Shown: positions 8,340 through 16,544 of the stretch, piece by piece
How positions within the stretch are numbered: position 1 is the stretch's first letter
Layout: every line of letters begins with the position of its first letter
Assembly: GCF_000241485.1 (NCBI RefSeq)
Contig: NZ_JH584241.1
Coordinates: 1,804,934 to 1,868,933 of the forward strand
DNA: 64,000 bases
DNA from: Sphingomonas sp. PAMC 26605
GTDB taxonomy: Bacteria > Pseudomonadota > Alphaproteobacteria > Sphingomonadales > Sphingomonadaceae
Reading direction: 5' to 3'
Translations under genes and position numbers: made by a program
Notes under the pieces: generated by a model
What the model was told of the DNA's origin: nothing
Seen by the model: the letters and a program-made list of their open reading frames with translations, nothing else
Databases searched by the model: none

Positions 8340-8435
8340 CCCCTCCCCTTCAGGGGAGGGGTTGGGGTGGGGCCGTGACAGGCACCAACCGCAGTCACTT
8401 CCCCACCCCCAGACCCTCCCCTGAAGGGGAGGGGA
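8340..8435. repeat. Family A palindromic intergenic element, copy 1
   Basis: Two arms face each other: cccctccccttcaggggagg with ttggggtgggg on the left, and ccccacccc with agaccctcccctgaaggggag on the right. Each arm is itself a hairpin. It fills the gap between the DsbA-like lipoprotein and smc and ends 4 bases before the smc start codon. Confidence 0.8.
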
Positions 8436-8439
8436 GTAT

Positions 8440-11400
8440 ATGCAGATCAAGCGGCTCCGCCTTTCCGGCTTCAAAAGCTTCGTCGACGCGGCCGATCTGC
8501 GGATCGAGCCGGGGCTGACCGGCATCGTCGGCCCAAACGGCTGCGGCAAGTCGAACCTGCTCGAGGCGCTGCGCTGGACGATGGGCGAGACCTCGGCGCG
8601 GTCGCTGCGCGGCGCGGGGATGGACGACGTCATCTTCGCCGGCACCAACACGCGGCCCGCGCGGGACTTCGCCGAAGTGTCGATGCTGATCGAGGCAGAA
8701 GGCGAGGAAAGCGAAGTCGTCCGCCGGATCGAGCGCGGCGCGGGGTCGGCCTATCGGATCGACGGGCGCGACGTGCGCGCGAAGGACGTGGCGTTGCTGT
8801 TCGCCGACTCGGCGACCGGCGCGCATTCGCCTGCGCTCGTCAGCCAGGGGCGGATCGGCGCGATCATCGCCGCCAAGCCGCAGGAACGCCGCGCGATGCT
8901 CGAGGAAGCCGCGGGGATCGCCGGGCTCCACGTCCGCCGCAAGGATGCCGAGCAGAAGCTGCGCGCGACCGAAGCCAATCTCACCCGGCTCGACGAACTG
9001 ATCGCCGAGCAGGACGGCCGCGCCAACGCGCTGCGGCGGCAGGCGCGGCAGGCCGAGCGCTACCGCGCGCTCTCCGACCAGATCCGCATCGCCGAGGCGC
9101 GGATGATCTTCGCGCGCTGGCGCGATGCGCAGACGGCGGCGGACGCGGCCAAGGCCGAGGCGGTCGCCTGCGAGACGGCCGTCGCCGCCGCCGCCGAGGC
9201 GCAGCGCGCCGCCGCTGCCGCTGCGCTCGCCGCGACCGAGGCGCTGGCGCAAGCGCGCGGCGCCGCGCAGGCGCTGCGCGAGGCGGCAAGCGAGGCAGGG
9301 CACCGACTTGGCGGCTTGCGCGGCGAACAGGCTGCGGCGGTGCGGCGGACGCAGGAACTGGCGGCGGCCCGCCTTCGCCTGGCCGACGACCGCGCGCGCG
9401 AGGGCTCGCTCGCGAGCGACGCCGCCGAGGCGATCGCGCGGCTGGCGGACGAGAGCAAGCGACTCGACCTGGCGCTGGCCGAAGCGATCGCGCGCCTCCC
9501 CGAACTCGAGACGCGGCTGAGCGAGGCTGAGCGCTCGGGCCGCGATGCCGAGGTCGCGCTCGCGCAGGCGCTCGCCGCACAGGCGACCGAGGCCGCCGAC
9601 GCGCGCGTCGCCGAAGCCGCGTTGGCAGCAGCGCGCGTGCGTGCCGAGCGCAGCGCGCGCGATTTTGCACGCGTCACGGCGGAGGGCGCTGCGCTTGGCG
9701 ATGCCGCGCCGCTGGCCGCGCAGCGCACCGATGCGGCGGCGGCGCGCGAGCAAGCGTTGCACGACGGCGAGGACGCGCGCGCCGCGCTGACTCGCGCCGA
9801 TGCCGACGAACGCGGCAGCATCGCGCAGCGCGACGGCGCGCAGGCCGCGCGCGCGACGGCGCATGCCAATCTCGCCGCGCTCGACAGCGAAGCGACCGCC
9901 CTCACCAAGGCGACGCGCCGCGATGGCCGCGACCGGCTGCTCGACCGGGTCCAGCCCGAGCCAGGCTATGAGCGCGCACTCGCGGCGGCGCTGGGCGACG
10001 ATCTCGAAGCCGGGCTCGATCCTGCGGGCGAGCGCCATTGGGCAGGCGCAGCCGTCGCGCCTGGCGACCCGCCGCCGCCGCCCGGGACGACGTCGCTCGG
10101 TCGCTTTGTCGCCGCGCCGCCCGCGCTCGCCCGGCGATTGGCGCAGGTCGTGGTGGCGGAAAGCGACGAGGGGGCCGCGCTCGCGGTCGGGCAGCGCCTC
10201 GTGACGCTCGGCGGGGTGCTGCGGCGGTGGGACGGCTATGTCGCCAAATCTGGCGGCGCGGCGGCGGCCGAGCGGCTCGAGCGGATCAACCGCCTGCGCG
10301 CGATCACGGCGCTGCGCCCTGCTGCTGCTTCGGCGGTCGAGGCCGCGGATGCCGAGCTAGCTCGGATCGCCACGACGATCGCCGACGCACGCGCCGCCGC
10401 GGTGGCGGCACGGCGTGCGCTCGAAAGCGCCGAGGCGCGCGCGCGCGAGGCGGCGCGCGCCGAGGACCGCGCGACCGCGGCGATCGAGCGGATCGAGGCG
10501 CAGCGCGCCGATCTCGCGGCGCGGCGTGAGCGGATCACCGCCGAGCATGACGAAGCCGGTGCCGAAGTCGCGCGCGCCGCCGCGGTGCAGGCGGCGCTTC
10601 CCGATGGTAGCGCGACGCGCGAGCGGGTCCGCACGCTCTCGGCCGAAGCCGAAGCGCGGCGCAGCGCGATCGCGACCGCCCGCGCCGATCGCGCCGGGCT
10701 CGACCGCGACGTCGCGGGCGCGCGCGAGCGATTGGCGGCGATGGCGGCCGAGGCCAAGGGCTGGCGCACGCGCGCCGGAGAGGCGGCACGGCGGATCGCC
10801 GAGATGGACAAGCGCGACACCGACCTCGCTAGCGAAGCCGAAGCCTTGATCGGGCGGCCCGAGGCGCTCGCCGCCGAAGTCACGGCGCTGGAGCGGTCGC
10901 ACGCCGCGGCGCGCGCCGAAGCCGAGACCGCTGCCGTCGCGGAACGCGCGGCGGAAGCCACGCTGCGCGACCGCGAAGCGCGCGCGGGAACGGCGGCGGA
11001 AACGCTCGCGCAAGCACGCGAGGCGCGTGCCGGCGCGACCGCGCGCGCGGAAAACCAGGAGTTGCGCCGCGTCGAGATGAACCGGCTGGCGGGCGAGCGC
11101 TTTCAATGCCCGTCGGTGCTGCTCCCCGAACGCGTCGGGTTCGACGGCGCCACGGTGCGCAGCCCCGCGGAGGAGTCTGCGGCGCATGAGAAGCTGATGC
11201 TCGATCGCGATCGCATCGGCCCGGTCAATCTCGTCGCCGAGACCGAGCTCGCCGAACTCGAGGCGGCCAGTTCGGGCAATGCCGCCGAGCGTGAGGAACT
11301 GGGGCTGGCGGTCAACCGGCTGCGCGGCTCGATCGGCACGCTCAACCGCGAAGGGCGGCAGCGCCTGCTCGCAGCGTTCGAAGCGGTCGACGGGCATTTC

Positions 11401-11841
11401 CGCCGGCTGTTCACGACGCTGTTCAACGGCGGCAGCGCGCATCTCGAACTGATCGATTCGGACGATCCGCTCGAGGCGGGGCTGGAGATCATGGCGCAGC
11501 CGCCGGGCAAGAAGCTCCAGTCGCTGACGCTGCTATCGGGTGGGGAGCAGGCGCTGACCGCGGTCGCGCTGATCTTCGGTCTGTTCCTGACCAACCCCGC
11601 GCCGATCTGCGTGCTCGACGAGGTCGATGCGCCGCTCGACGACGCCAATATCGAGCGCTTCTGCGGGCTGCTCGATGCGATGACGCGCGAGACGCAGACG
11701 CGCTATCTGATCGTGACGCACAATGCCGTCACGATGAGCCGGATGCACCGGTTGTTCGGGGTGACGATGGTCGAGCAGGGCGTCAGCCGGCTCGTCTCGG
11801 TAGATCTCGGCGGCGCGGAAAGTCTCCTCGCCGCCGAGTAG
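8440..11841 (+). CDS. smc: Chromosome segregation ATPase SMC
   Basis: A 1133-residue condensin subunit that organises and segregates the chromosome. The N-terminal head has Walker A GPNGCGKSN (residues 31-39) and the Q-loop region. Two long Ala/Glu/Arg-rich coiled coils flank a short hinge near residues 500-600. The C-terminal head has the signature LLSGGEQALTAVALIF and Walker B VLDEVDAPLDDAN. The hinge region is somewhat compact, as in other sphingomonads. No scpA/scpB lies nearby. The start codon abuts a palindromic repeat with GGGGAG, which may double as the ribosome site. Confidence 0.96.
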   Translation: MQIKRLRLSGFKSFVDAADLRIEPGLTGIVGPNGCGKSNLLEALRWTMGETSARSLRGAGMDDVIFAGTNTRPARDFAEVSMLIEAEGEESEVVRRIERGAGSAYRIDGRDVRAKDVALLFADSATGAHSPALVSQGRIGAIIAAKPQERRAMLEEAAGIAGLHVRRKDAEQKLRATEANLTRLDELIAEQDGRANALRRQARQAERYRALSDQIRIAEARMIFARWRDAQTAADAAKAEAVACETAVAAAAEAQRAAAAAALAATEALAQARGAAQALREAASEAGHRLGGLRGEQAAAVRRTQELAAARLRLADDRAREGSLASDAAEAIARLADESKRLDLALAEAIARLPELETRLSEAERSGRDAEVALAQALAAQATEAADARVAEAALAAARVRAERSARDFARVTAEGAALGDAAPLAAQRTDAAAAREQALHDGEDARAALTRADADERGSIAQRDGAQAARATAHANLAALDSEATALTKATRRDGRDRLLDRVQPEPGYERALAAALGDDLEAGLDPAGERHWAGAAVAPGDPPPPPGTTSLGRFVAAPPALARRLAQVVVAESDEGAALAVGQRLVTLGGVLRRWDGYVAKSGGAAAAERLERINRLRAITALRPAAASAVEAADAELARIATTIADARAAAVAARRALESAEARAREAARAEDRATAAIERIEAQRADLAARRERITAEHDEAGAEVARAAAVQAALPDGSATRERVRTLSAEAEARRSAIATARADRAGLDRDVAGARERLAAMAAEAKGWRTRAGEAARRIAEMDKRDTDLASEAEALIGRPEALAAEVTALERSHAAARAEAETAAVAERAAEATLRDREARAGTAAETLAQAREARAGATARAENQELRRVEMNRLAGERFQCPSVLLPERVGFDGATVRSPAEESAAHEKLMLDRDRIGPVNLVAETELAELEAASSGNAAEREELGLAVNRLRGSIGTLNREGRQRLLAAFEAVDGHFRRLFTTLFNGGSAHLELIDSDDPLEAGLEIMAQPPGKKLQSLTLLSGGEQALTAVALIFGLFLTNPAPICVLDEVDAPLDDANIERFCGLLDAMTRETQTRYLIVTHNAVTMSRMHRLFGVTMVEQGVSRLVSVDLGGAESLLAAE

Positions 11842-11846
11842 TCCGA

Positions 11847-12149
11847 TCAGCAGCCGTTGCGACGGTTCTGCGCAGCGTCGTGACGCTTGTCGAGATGCTT
11901 GCCGAGCAGCGCACCGCCGACGCCGCCGGCAACCGTGCCGAGCACGCCGCCGCCGAGTGCGTTACCGGCGAGCGCACCACCGGCACCGCCGACGAGCAGG
12001 CCGGTCGTGCCCGACGAGCGACGGCAGTTATAGTGGCGGCTCGACTTGCCGTAATAGTGACGGCGCGCCTCGGCCTTGTCGGTGGGAACGGCCATCGTCG
12101 CCGGAATGACGAGCGACGCGGCGGCAAGCGAAAGGAAGAGGTGACGCAT
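11847..12149 (-). CDS. Exported glycine-zipper protein
   Basis: A 100-residue protein with a signal peptide (MRHLFLSLAAASLVIPATMA), a short basic segment and a glycine zipper: LLVGGAGGALAGNALGGGVLGTVAGGVGGALLG. Glycine-zipper 2TM domains insert in or span the outer membrane; the exact role here is unknown. Two Cys residues (C42 region and the C-terminal residue) could form a disulfide. It converges with smc, with only 5 bp between the two stop codons. Confidence 0.82.
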   Translation of the reverse strand: MRHLFLSLAAASLVIPATMAVPTDKAEARRHYYGKSSRHYNCRRSSGTTGLLVGGAGGALAGNALGGGVLGTVAGGVGGALLGKHLDKRHDAAQNRRNGC

Positions 12150-12250
12150 GATTTATAAATCCCTTTGTCGTTAAGTCCGGGGGCGTAACGTTCGGCCTGT
12201 GCGGGGGGTTGCATCGCCGAACGAACAATGTGGTTTGCCCGCTGCGGGAT

Positions 12251-12274
12251 GAACCTGGGTTGAGCGACAGGTTC
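12251..12274. promoter_or_regulatory. Inverted repeat before the PAS gene
   Basis: Perfect 7-bp arms, gaacctg and caggttc, separated by 10 bp. They lie immediately before the ribosome site and 21 bp before the start of the PAS protein. It could be an operator or an mRNA hairpin; the regulator is unknown. Confidence 0.4.
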
Positions 12275-12295
12275 GGCGAGGAGAAAGGAAAGCAT

Positions 12296-12739
12296 ATGGA
12301 TGTTGCGACGCAAGACCTTTCGGTACGCCGGACACCGCCCGACCGGGCGATACCTACAACGGTGACGACGGGTTGGTGGGCGTGCGATCTTGTCACCGAG
12401 GCGTTGACGTGGAGCGACGGCGTGTACGACCTGTTCGATTTCCCGCGCGCAAGTGTTTTGGATCGCGCCGAAACCGCGGCGCGCTATACGCCGGTGTCGC
12501 GCATCGCGCTCGAATGCCTGCGGGTCGCCGCGATCCGCGACAAGACCGGTTTCACGCTCGACGCCGAGCTCGATCTCGGCACCGGGCGACGCTGGGTGCG
12601 GATCGTCGCGCAGGTCGAATGCGTCGACGGAAAGGCGATGCGGCTGTTCGGAACGAAGAGCGACGTGACGCATGAGAAGCTGGGGGGGCTGCGGTCGGAC
12701 TTCCAACGGACGGCAATGGGTTGCGCGCGCAAAGTTTAG
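12296..12739 (+). CDS. Single PAS-domain protein
   Basis: A 147-residue soluble protein. The core WWACDLVTEALTWSDGVYDLFDFP followed by FTLDAELDLGTGRRWVRIVAQVE and RLFGTKSDVTHEK matches a PAS_3 fold (bacterial sensor module). There is no kinase, GGDEF or DNA-binding output domain, so it would have to act through a partner. The strong ribosome site (AGGAG...AAGGAAAG) fixes the start at 12296. It ends exactly where the LexA-like box of the next gene begins. Confidence 0.75.
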   Translation: MDVATQDLSVRRTPPDRAIPTTVTTGWWACDLVTEALTWSDGVYDLFDFPRASVLDRAETAARYTPVSRIALECLRVAAIRDKTGFTLDAELDLGTGRRWVRIVAQVECVDGKAMRLFGTKSDVTHEKLGGLRSDFQRTAMGCARKV

Positions 12740-12753
12740 AACATATATCGAAC
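12739..12753. promoter_or_regulatory. LexA (SOS) box candidate
   Basis: GAAC-atatatc-GAAC is the reverse complement of GTTC-N7-GTTC, the LexA site of alphaproteobacteria. The AT-rich spacer is typical. It ends 2 bp before the start codon of the radical SAM DNA-repair gene, a position where a repressor would block transcription of a leaderless or very short-leader message. Confidence 0.65.
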
Positions 12754-12755
12754 AC

Positions 12756-14006
12756 ATGGCGCAACTCGACGTTCAGCAGAAACTCGCGATCCTCGCCGAT
12801 GCCGCCAAATACGATGCCTCTTGCGCATCGTCCGGCTCGGTCAAGCGCACGTCGCGCGACGGCAAGGGGGTCGGCTCGACCGATCAGGGGATGGGCATCT
12901 GCCATGCCTATGCGCCCGACGGTCGCTGCATTTCGCTGCTGAAGATCCTGCTCACCAACAGCTGCATCTTCGACTGCCATTATTGCATCAACCGCAAGAG
13001 TTCGAACGTGCGGCGTGCGCGCTTCACCGCGGCGGAGGTGGTGCGGCTGACGCTGTCTTTCTATCGGCGCAATTATATCGAGGGGCTGTTCCTGTCGTCG
13101 GGGATCATCGGATCGTCGAACTATACGATGGAGCAGATGGTCGAGGTTGCGCGCAGTTTGCGCGAGGATCATGATTTTCGCGGCTATATCCACCTCAAGA
13201 CGATCCCCGACGCCGATCCCGAGCTCGTTCACCAGGCCGGGCTCCACGCCGATCGCCTGTCGATCAACGTCGAACTGCCGACCGTCGCCGGCCTGACGCG
13301 GCTTGCGCCCGAGAAATCGGCAGCGCGGATCGAAGGTGCGATGGCCGACACCAAGACCGCGATCCTCGATACGAGCGACGCCAAGAAGCGTTTTAAGTCG
13401 GCGCCGCGCTTCGCGCCCGCGGGCCAGTCGACGCAGATGATCGTCGGGGCGGATGCCGCGACCGATGGCGACATCGTCGCCAAGGCGTCGACGTTGTACG
13501 ACCGCTTCGGCCTGCGCCGCGTCTATTATTCGGCGTTCAGCCCGATCCCCGATGCGAGCGCGGTGCTTCCGCTTCAGCGGCCGCCGCTGATGCGCGAGCA
13601 CCGGCTGTACCAGTCGGACTGGCTAATGCGCTTCTACGAATACACCCCGGCCGATGTTGTCGCGGCGGCCGATGCGACGACGGGGATGCTGCCGCTCGAC
13701 ATCGATCCTAAGCTCGCCTGGGCGCTCAAGTTTCGCGGGTCGTTCCCGGTCGACGTCAACCGCGCGCCGCGCGAAGCACTGCTGCGCGTGCCGGGGCTCG
13801 GGGTGAAGGCGGTGACCGCGATCCTTGCGGCGCGGCGCTGGCGGCGGCTGCATCTCGCCGATGTCGCGCGGCTGACCGTGTCGGTCGCCAAGGTGCGGCC
13901 GTTCCTGATCGCCGAGGATTGGCGCCCGGTCGCGCTCAGCGATCGCGCCGAATTGCGGCCCGTGGTTGCACCCAAGAAGCAGCAACTGGAGTTGTTCGCG
14001 GCATAA
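12756..14006 (+). CDS. Putative DNA modification/repair radical SAM protein
   Basis: A 416-residue radical SAM enzyme with the cluster motif C-x3-C-x2-C in NSCIFDCHYC. The C-terminal helix-hairpin-helix (LLRVPGLGVKAVTAILAARRW) is expected to bind DNA. The N-terminus AILADAAKYDASCASSGS is typical of the family known as putative DNA modification/repair radical SAM proteins, which is regularly paired with the DUF4130-UDG protein found next here. The reaction is not known. The start at 12756 matches the conserved N-terminus; it has no leader and follows a LexA-like box. Confidence 0.88.
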   Translation: MAQLDVQQKLAILADAAKYDASCASSGSVKRTSRDGKGVGSTDQGMGICHAYAPDGRCISLLKILLTNSCIFDCHYCINRKSSNVRRARFTAAEVVRLTLSFYRRNYIEGLFLSSGIIGSSNYTMEQMVEVARSLREDHDFRGYIHLKTIPDADPELVHQAGLHADRLSINVELPTVAGLTRLAPEKSAARIEGAMADTKTAILDTSDAKKRFKSAPRFAPAGQSTQMIVGADAATDGDIVAKASTLYDRFGLRRVYYSAFSPIPDASAVLPLQRPPLMREHRLYQSDWLMRFYEYTPADVVAAADATTGMLPLDIDPKLAWALKFRGSFPVDVNRAPREALLRVPGLGVKAVTAILAARRWRRLHLADVARLTVSVAKVRPFLIAEDWRPVALSDRAELRPVVAPKKQQLELFAA

Positions 14007-14016
14007 GGGGAGCTGA

Positions 14017-15411
14017 ATGCACGCGATCACTCTTGCCGAACCCGACGATTTCGACGGCTGGCGCGACGCTGCGCGCAGCCTCGCCGCGGCGGGCGTGGCG
14101 CCCGAGGACGTCGTCTGGCAGGGGGCGGGCAGCCCGACCGATCTGTTCGCCGCGAGCGCCGACACGACGGTGCCGACCGGCCCGGCCTTCGCCGTGCCGC
14201 GCGCGTTCATGGAGCTCGCGAAAAAGGTCGTGCTCCACCGCGATCCCGAGCGCTTCGCCTTGCTCTACACGCTGCTCGCGCGGATTCGCGTCCAGCCGGG
14301 CGCGATCGAGGATCATGCCGATCCGCTGCTCCGCCGGCTCGAGCATCTCGCGCAGGAGGTGCGCAAGGACATTCACAAGATGCGCGCCTTCCTGCGCTTC
14401 CGCGAGGTCGAGGAGGGCGGCGTGGCGCGGTTCGTCGCGTGGTACGAGCCCGAGCATCACATCCTGCGCACCAATGCCGGCTTCTTCCTCGATCGCTTCG
14501 CGAGCATGCGCTGGTCGATCCTCACGCCCGAGCTGTCGATCCATTGGGACGGCGAGACGCTGAGCGAGGGGCCGGGCGCCGCCAAGTCGGATGCGCCCGA
14601 GGGCGACCCGATCGAGGAAGTGTGGAAGACCTATTACGCGTCGATCTTCAATCCGGCGCGCGTCAAGATCGGCGCGATGTTGAAGGAGATGCCGAAGAAA
14701 TATTGGAAGAACATGCCCGAGACGGCGCTGGTGCCCGGGTTGATTGCTGGCGCGCAGGCGCGAGAGAGCGGGATGATGGCAGTAGCGCGGACCAAGCAGG
14801 CGAGCGAGGCGGGCGGCAATATCGCGGCGTCCTGGGCCGCCTTGCGCGACGAGGCGGCGGGCTGCACGCGCTGCCCGCTGTACAAACCCGCGACGCAGAC
14901 GGTGTTCGGCGGGGGGCCGATCGACGCCAGCCTGATGTTCGTCGGCGAGCAGCCCGGCGACCAGGAGGATCTGGCAGGCAAGCCGTTCGTCGGGCCGGCG
15001 GGGCAGGTTTTCGAGAAGGCTTTGGCGGCGGCGGGGATCGAGCGCTCGGGCGTCTATGTCACCAATGCGGTCAAGCATTTCAAGTTCGAGCCGCGCGGCA
15101 AGCGCCGCATCCACGCCAAGCCCGACGCCGGCGAGATCGACGCGTGCCGCTGGTGGATCGAGCAGGAGCAGTTGCTGGTGCGCCCGCAGGTGACGGTCGC
15201 GCTTGGCGCGACGGCGGCGCGCAGCCTGTTCGGGCGCGTGGTGACGATCGGCAAGGAACGCGGGCGCGCGCTGACGCTGCCCGGCGGCGGCGAGGCGTGG
15301 ATCACGGTGCATCCGAGCTATCTGCTCCGCATTCCCGATCGCGCACAGGCGGATGCGGAATATGCGCGCTTCGTCGAGGATCTGCAGCGCGTTGGGGAAC
15401 GGGTGGCGTAA
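14017..15411 (+). CDS. udgX: DUF4130-uracil-DNA glycosylase fusion (UdgX type)
   Basis: A 464-residue two-domain protein. Residues ~60-240 are DUF4130 (HRDPERFALLYTLLARI, LVPGLIAGA). Residues ~275-460 are a family-4-like uracil-DNA glycosylase: CTRC (283-286), GEQPGDQEDL (310-319), VTNAVKHFKF, and KRRIH (362-366). KRRIH is the loop that defines UdgX; in the mycobacterial enzyme its His attacks the abasic sugar and leaves the protein covalently bound to DNA (established). His366 should do the same. Ten bp separate it from the radical SAM gene, with GGGGAG as ribosome site, so the two are co-transcribed and probably SOS-controlled. Confidence 0.92.
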   Translation: MHAITLAEPDDFDGWRDAARSLAAAGVAPEDVVWQGAGSPTDLFAASADTTVPTGPAFAVPRAFMELAKKVVLHRDPERFALLYTLLARIRVQPGAIEDHADPLLRRLEHLAQEVRKDIHKMRAFLRFREVEEGGVARFVAWYEPEHHILRTNAGFFLDRFASMRWSILTPELSIHWDGETLSEGPGAAKSDAPEGDPIEEVWKTYYASIFNPARVKIGAMLKEMPKKYWKNMPETALVPGLIAGAQARESGMMAVARTKQASEAGGNIAASWAALRDEAAGCTRCPLYKPATQTVFGGGPIDASLMFVGEQPGDQEDLAGKPFVGPAGQVFEKALAAAGIERSGVYVTNAVKHFKFEPRGKRRIHAKPDAGEIDACRWWIEQEQLLVRPQVTVALGATAARSLFGRVVTIGKERGRALTLPGGGEAWITVHPSYLLRIPDRAQADAEYARFVEDLQRVGERVA

Positions 15412-15420
15412 CGGCGCCGT

Positions 15421-16515
15421 TCACAACGGCAGGGTCGCCTGCTCGGTGGCTTCCTCGCCATCGTGAATCCCGGACAGTGTCAGCCCCAGCAGTCGCACCC
15501 CGAGCGGCACCGGAAGCTGCGCGTCGAGCAACTCGCGCCCGCCCGTGACGAAGCTTTCGCGGTCGAACGCGCCGCGGCTGAGCGAGCGCGCGCGGGTGAT
15601 CGTGCGGAAGTCCGAGAAGCGCAGCTTGAGCGTCATCGTCCGCCCGCGCACGCCGTGCCGCTCGATCCGCACCAGCGCCGCCTCGGCGACACGGTCGAGC
15701 GCGGCGTGGAGATCGGCGGGGGACGCGATGTCGGTCTCGAAGGTGCGCTCGGCGCCGACCGACTTGGTCGCGCGGTTGCTGCGCACCGGGCGATGGTCGA
15801 TGCCGCGCGCTGCGCCGTAGAGATAGTCGGCATAGCTGCCGAAATGCGCGTGGAGGAAGGCGAGCGGCCGATCGCGCAGATCGGCGCCGGTTTCGATCCC
15901 CAGCGCGGCCATCCGCGTCGCCGTCACCGGGCCGACGCCGTGGAAGCGCTTGACCGGCAGGCTCGCGACGAACGCGCTCCCACGCGCCGGCGGGATGACG
16001 CAGATGCCGTCGGGCTTGTTCTGGTCCGAGGCGAGCTTGGCGATGAACTTGTTGTAGCTCACCCCTGCAGACGCAGTGAGCCGCGTCTCGGCCTTGATCC
16101 GCGCGCGGATCTGTTCGGCGATCGCCTTGGCCGAGCCGAGGCCGTGGCGGTCCTCGGTGACGTCGAGATACGCCTCGTCGAGCGAGAGCGGTTCGATCTG
16201 GTCGGTATAATCGGCGAAGATCGCGCGGATCTGCTGCGAGATCGCGCCATAGACGTCGAAGCGCGGCGGTACGAACACCAGGTCTGGGCAGCGCCGGAGC
16301 GCGGTGACCGACGGCATCGCCGAGCGGACTCCAAAAACGCGCGCCTCATAGCTCGCCGCCGCCACCACGCCGCGCGCGCGCGATCCGCCGACCGCGACGG
16401 GGCGGCCGCGCAAGCTCGGATCGTCGCGCTGTTCGACCGACGCATAGAAGGCATCCATGTCGATATGGATGATCTTGCGCTGCGGGGGCGCGGGTGTGTC
16501 GGCGGAGTCGGCCAT
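15421..16515 (-). CDS. dinB: DNA polymerase IV
   Basis: Y-family translesion polymerase of 364 residues. Catalytic motifs are DMDAFYASVE near the N-terminus and SLDEAYLD in the palm. Thumb and little-finger domains follow. The extreme C-terminus QATLPL is a beta-clamp binding motif of the QLxLPL type. It converges with udgX (9 bp between stops). It lies about 30 bp downstream of ssrA on the same strand with no obvious terminator between them. I see no LexA box directly before it. Confidence 0.95.
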   Translation of the reverse strand: MADSADTPAPPQRKIIHIDMDAFYASVEQRDDPSLRGRPVAVGGSRARGVVAAASYEARVFGVRSAMPSVTALRRCPDLVFVPPRFDVYGAISQQIRAIFADYTDQIEPLSLDEAYLDVTEDRHGLGSAKAIAEQIRARIKAETRLTASAGVSYNKFIAKLASDQNKPDGICVIPPARGSAFVASLPVKRFHGVGPVTATRMAALGIETGADLRDRPLAFLHAHFGSYADYLYGAARGIDHRPVRSNRATKSVGAERTFETDIASPADLHAALDRVAEAALVRIERHGVRGRTMTLKLRFSDFRTITRARSLSRGAFDRESFVTGGRELLDAQLPVPLGVRLLGLTLSGIHDGEEATEQATLPL

Positions 16516-16544
16516 GCTTCGCGTAACGCTACTCGCCGCAGGAT

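Noticed and set aside
8395..10038. A 547-codon open frame antisense to smc
   Set aside because: Composition is Arg/Ala/Gly-rich with no motif; the smc frame explains the region.
14761..14981. A separate small gene antisense to udgX
   Set aside because: No ribosome site or domain; it lies opposite conserved UdgX motifs.
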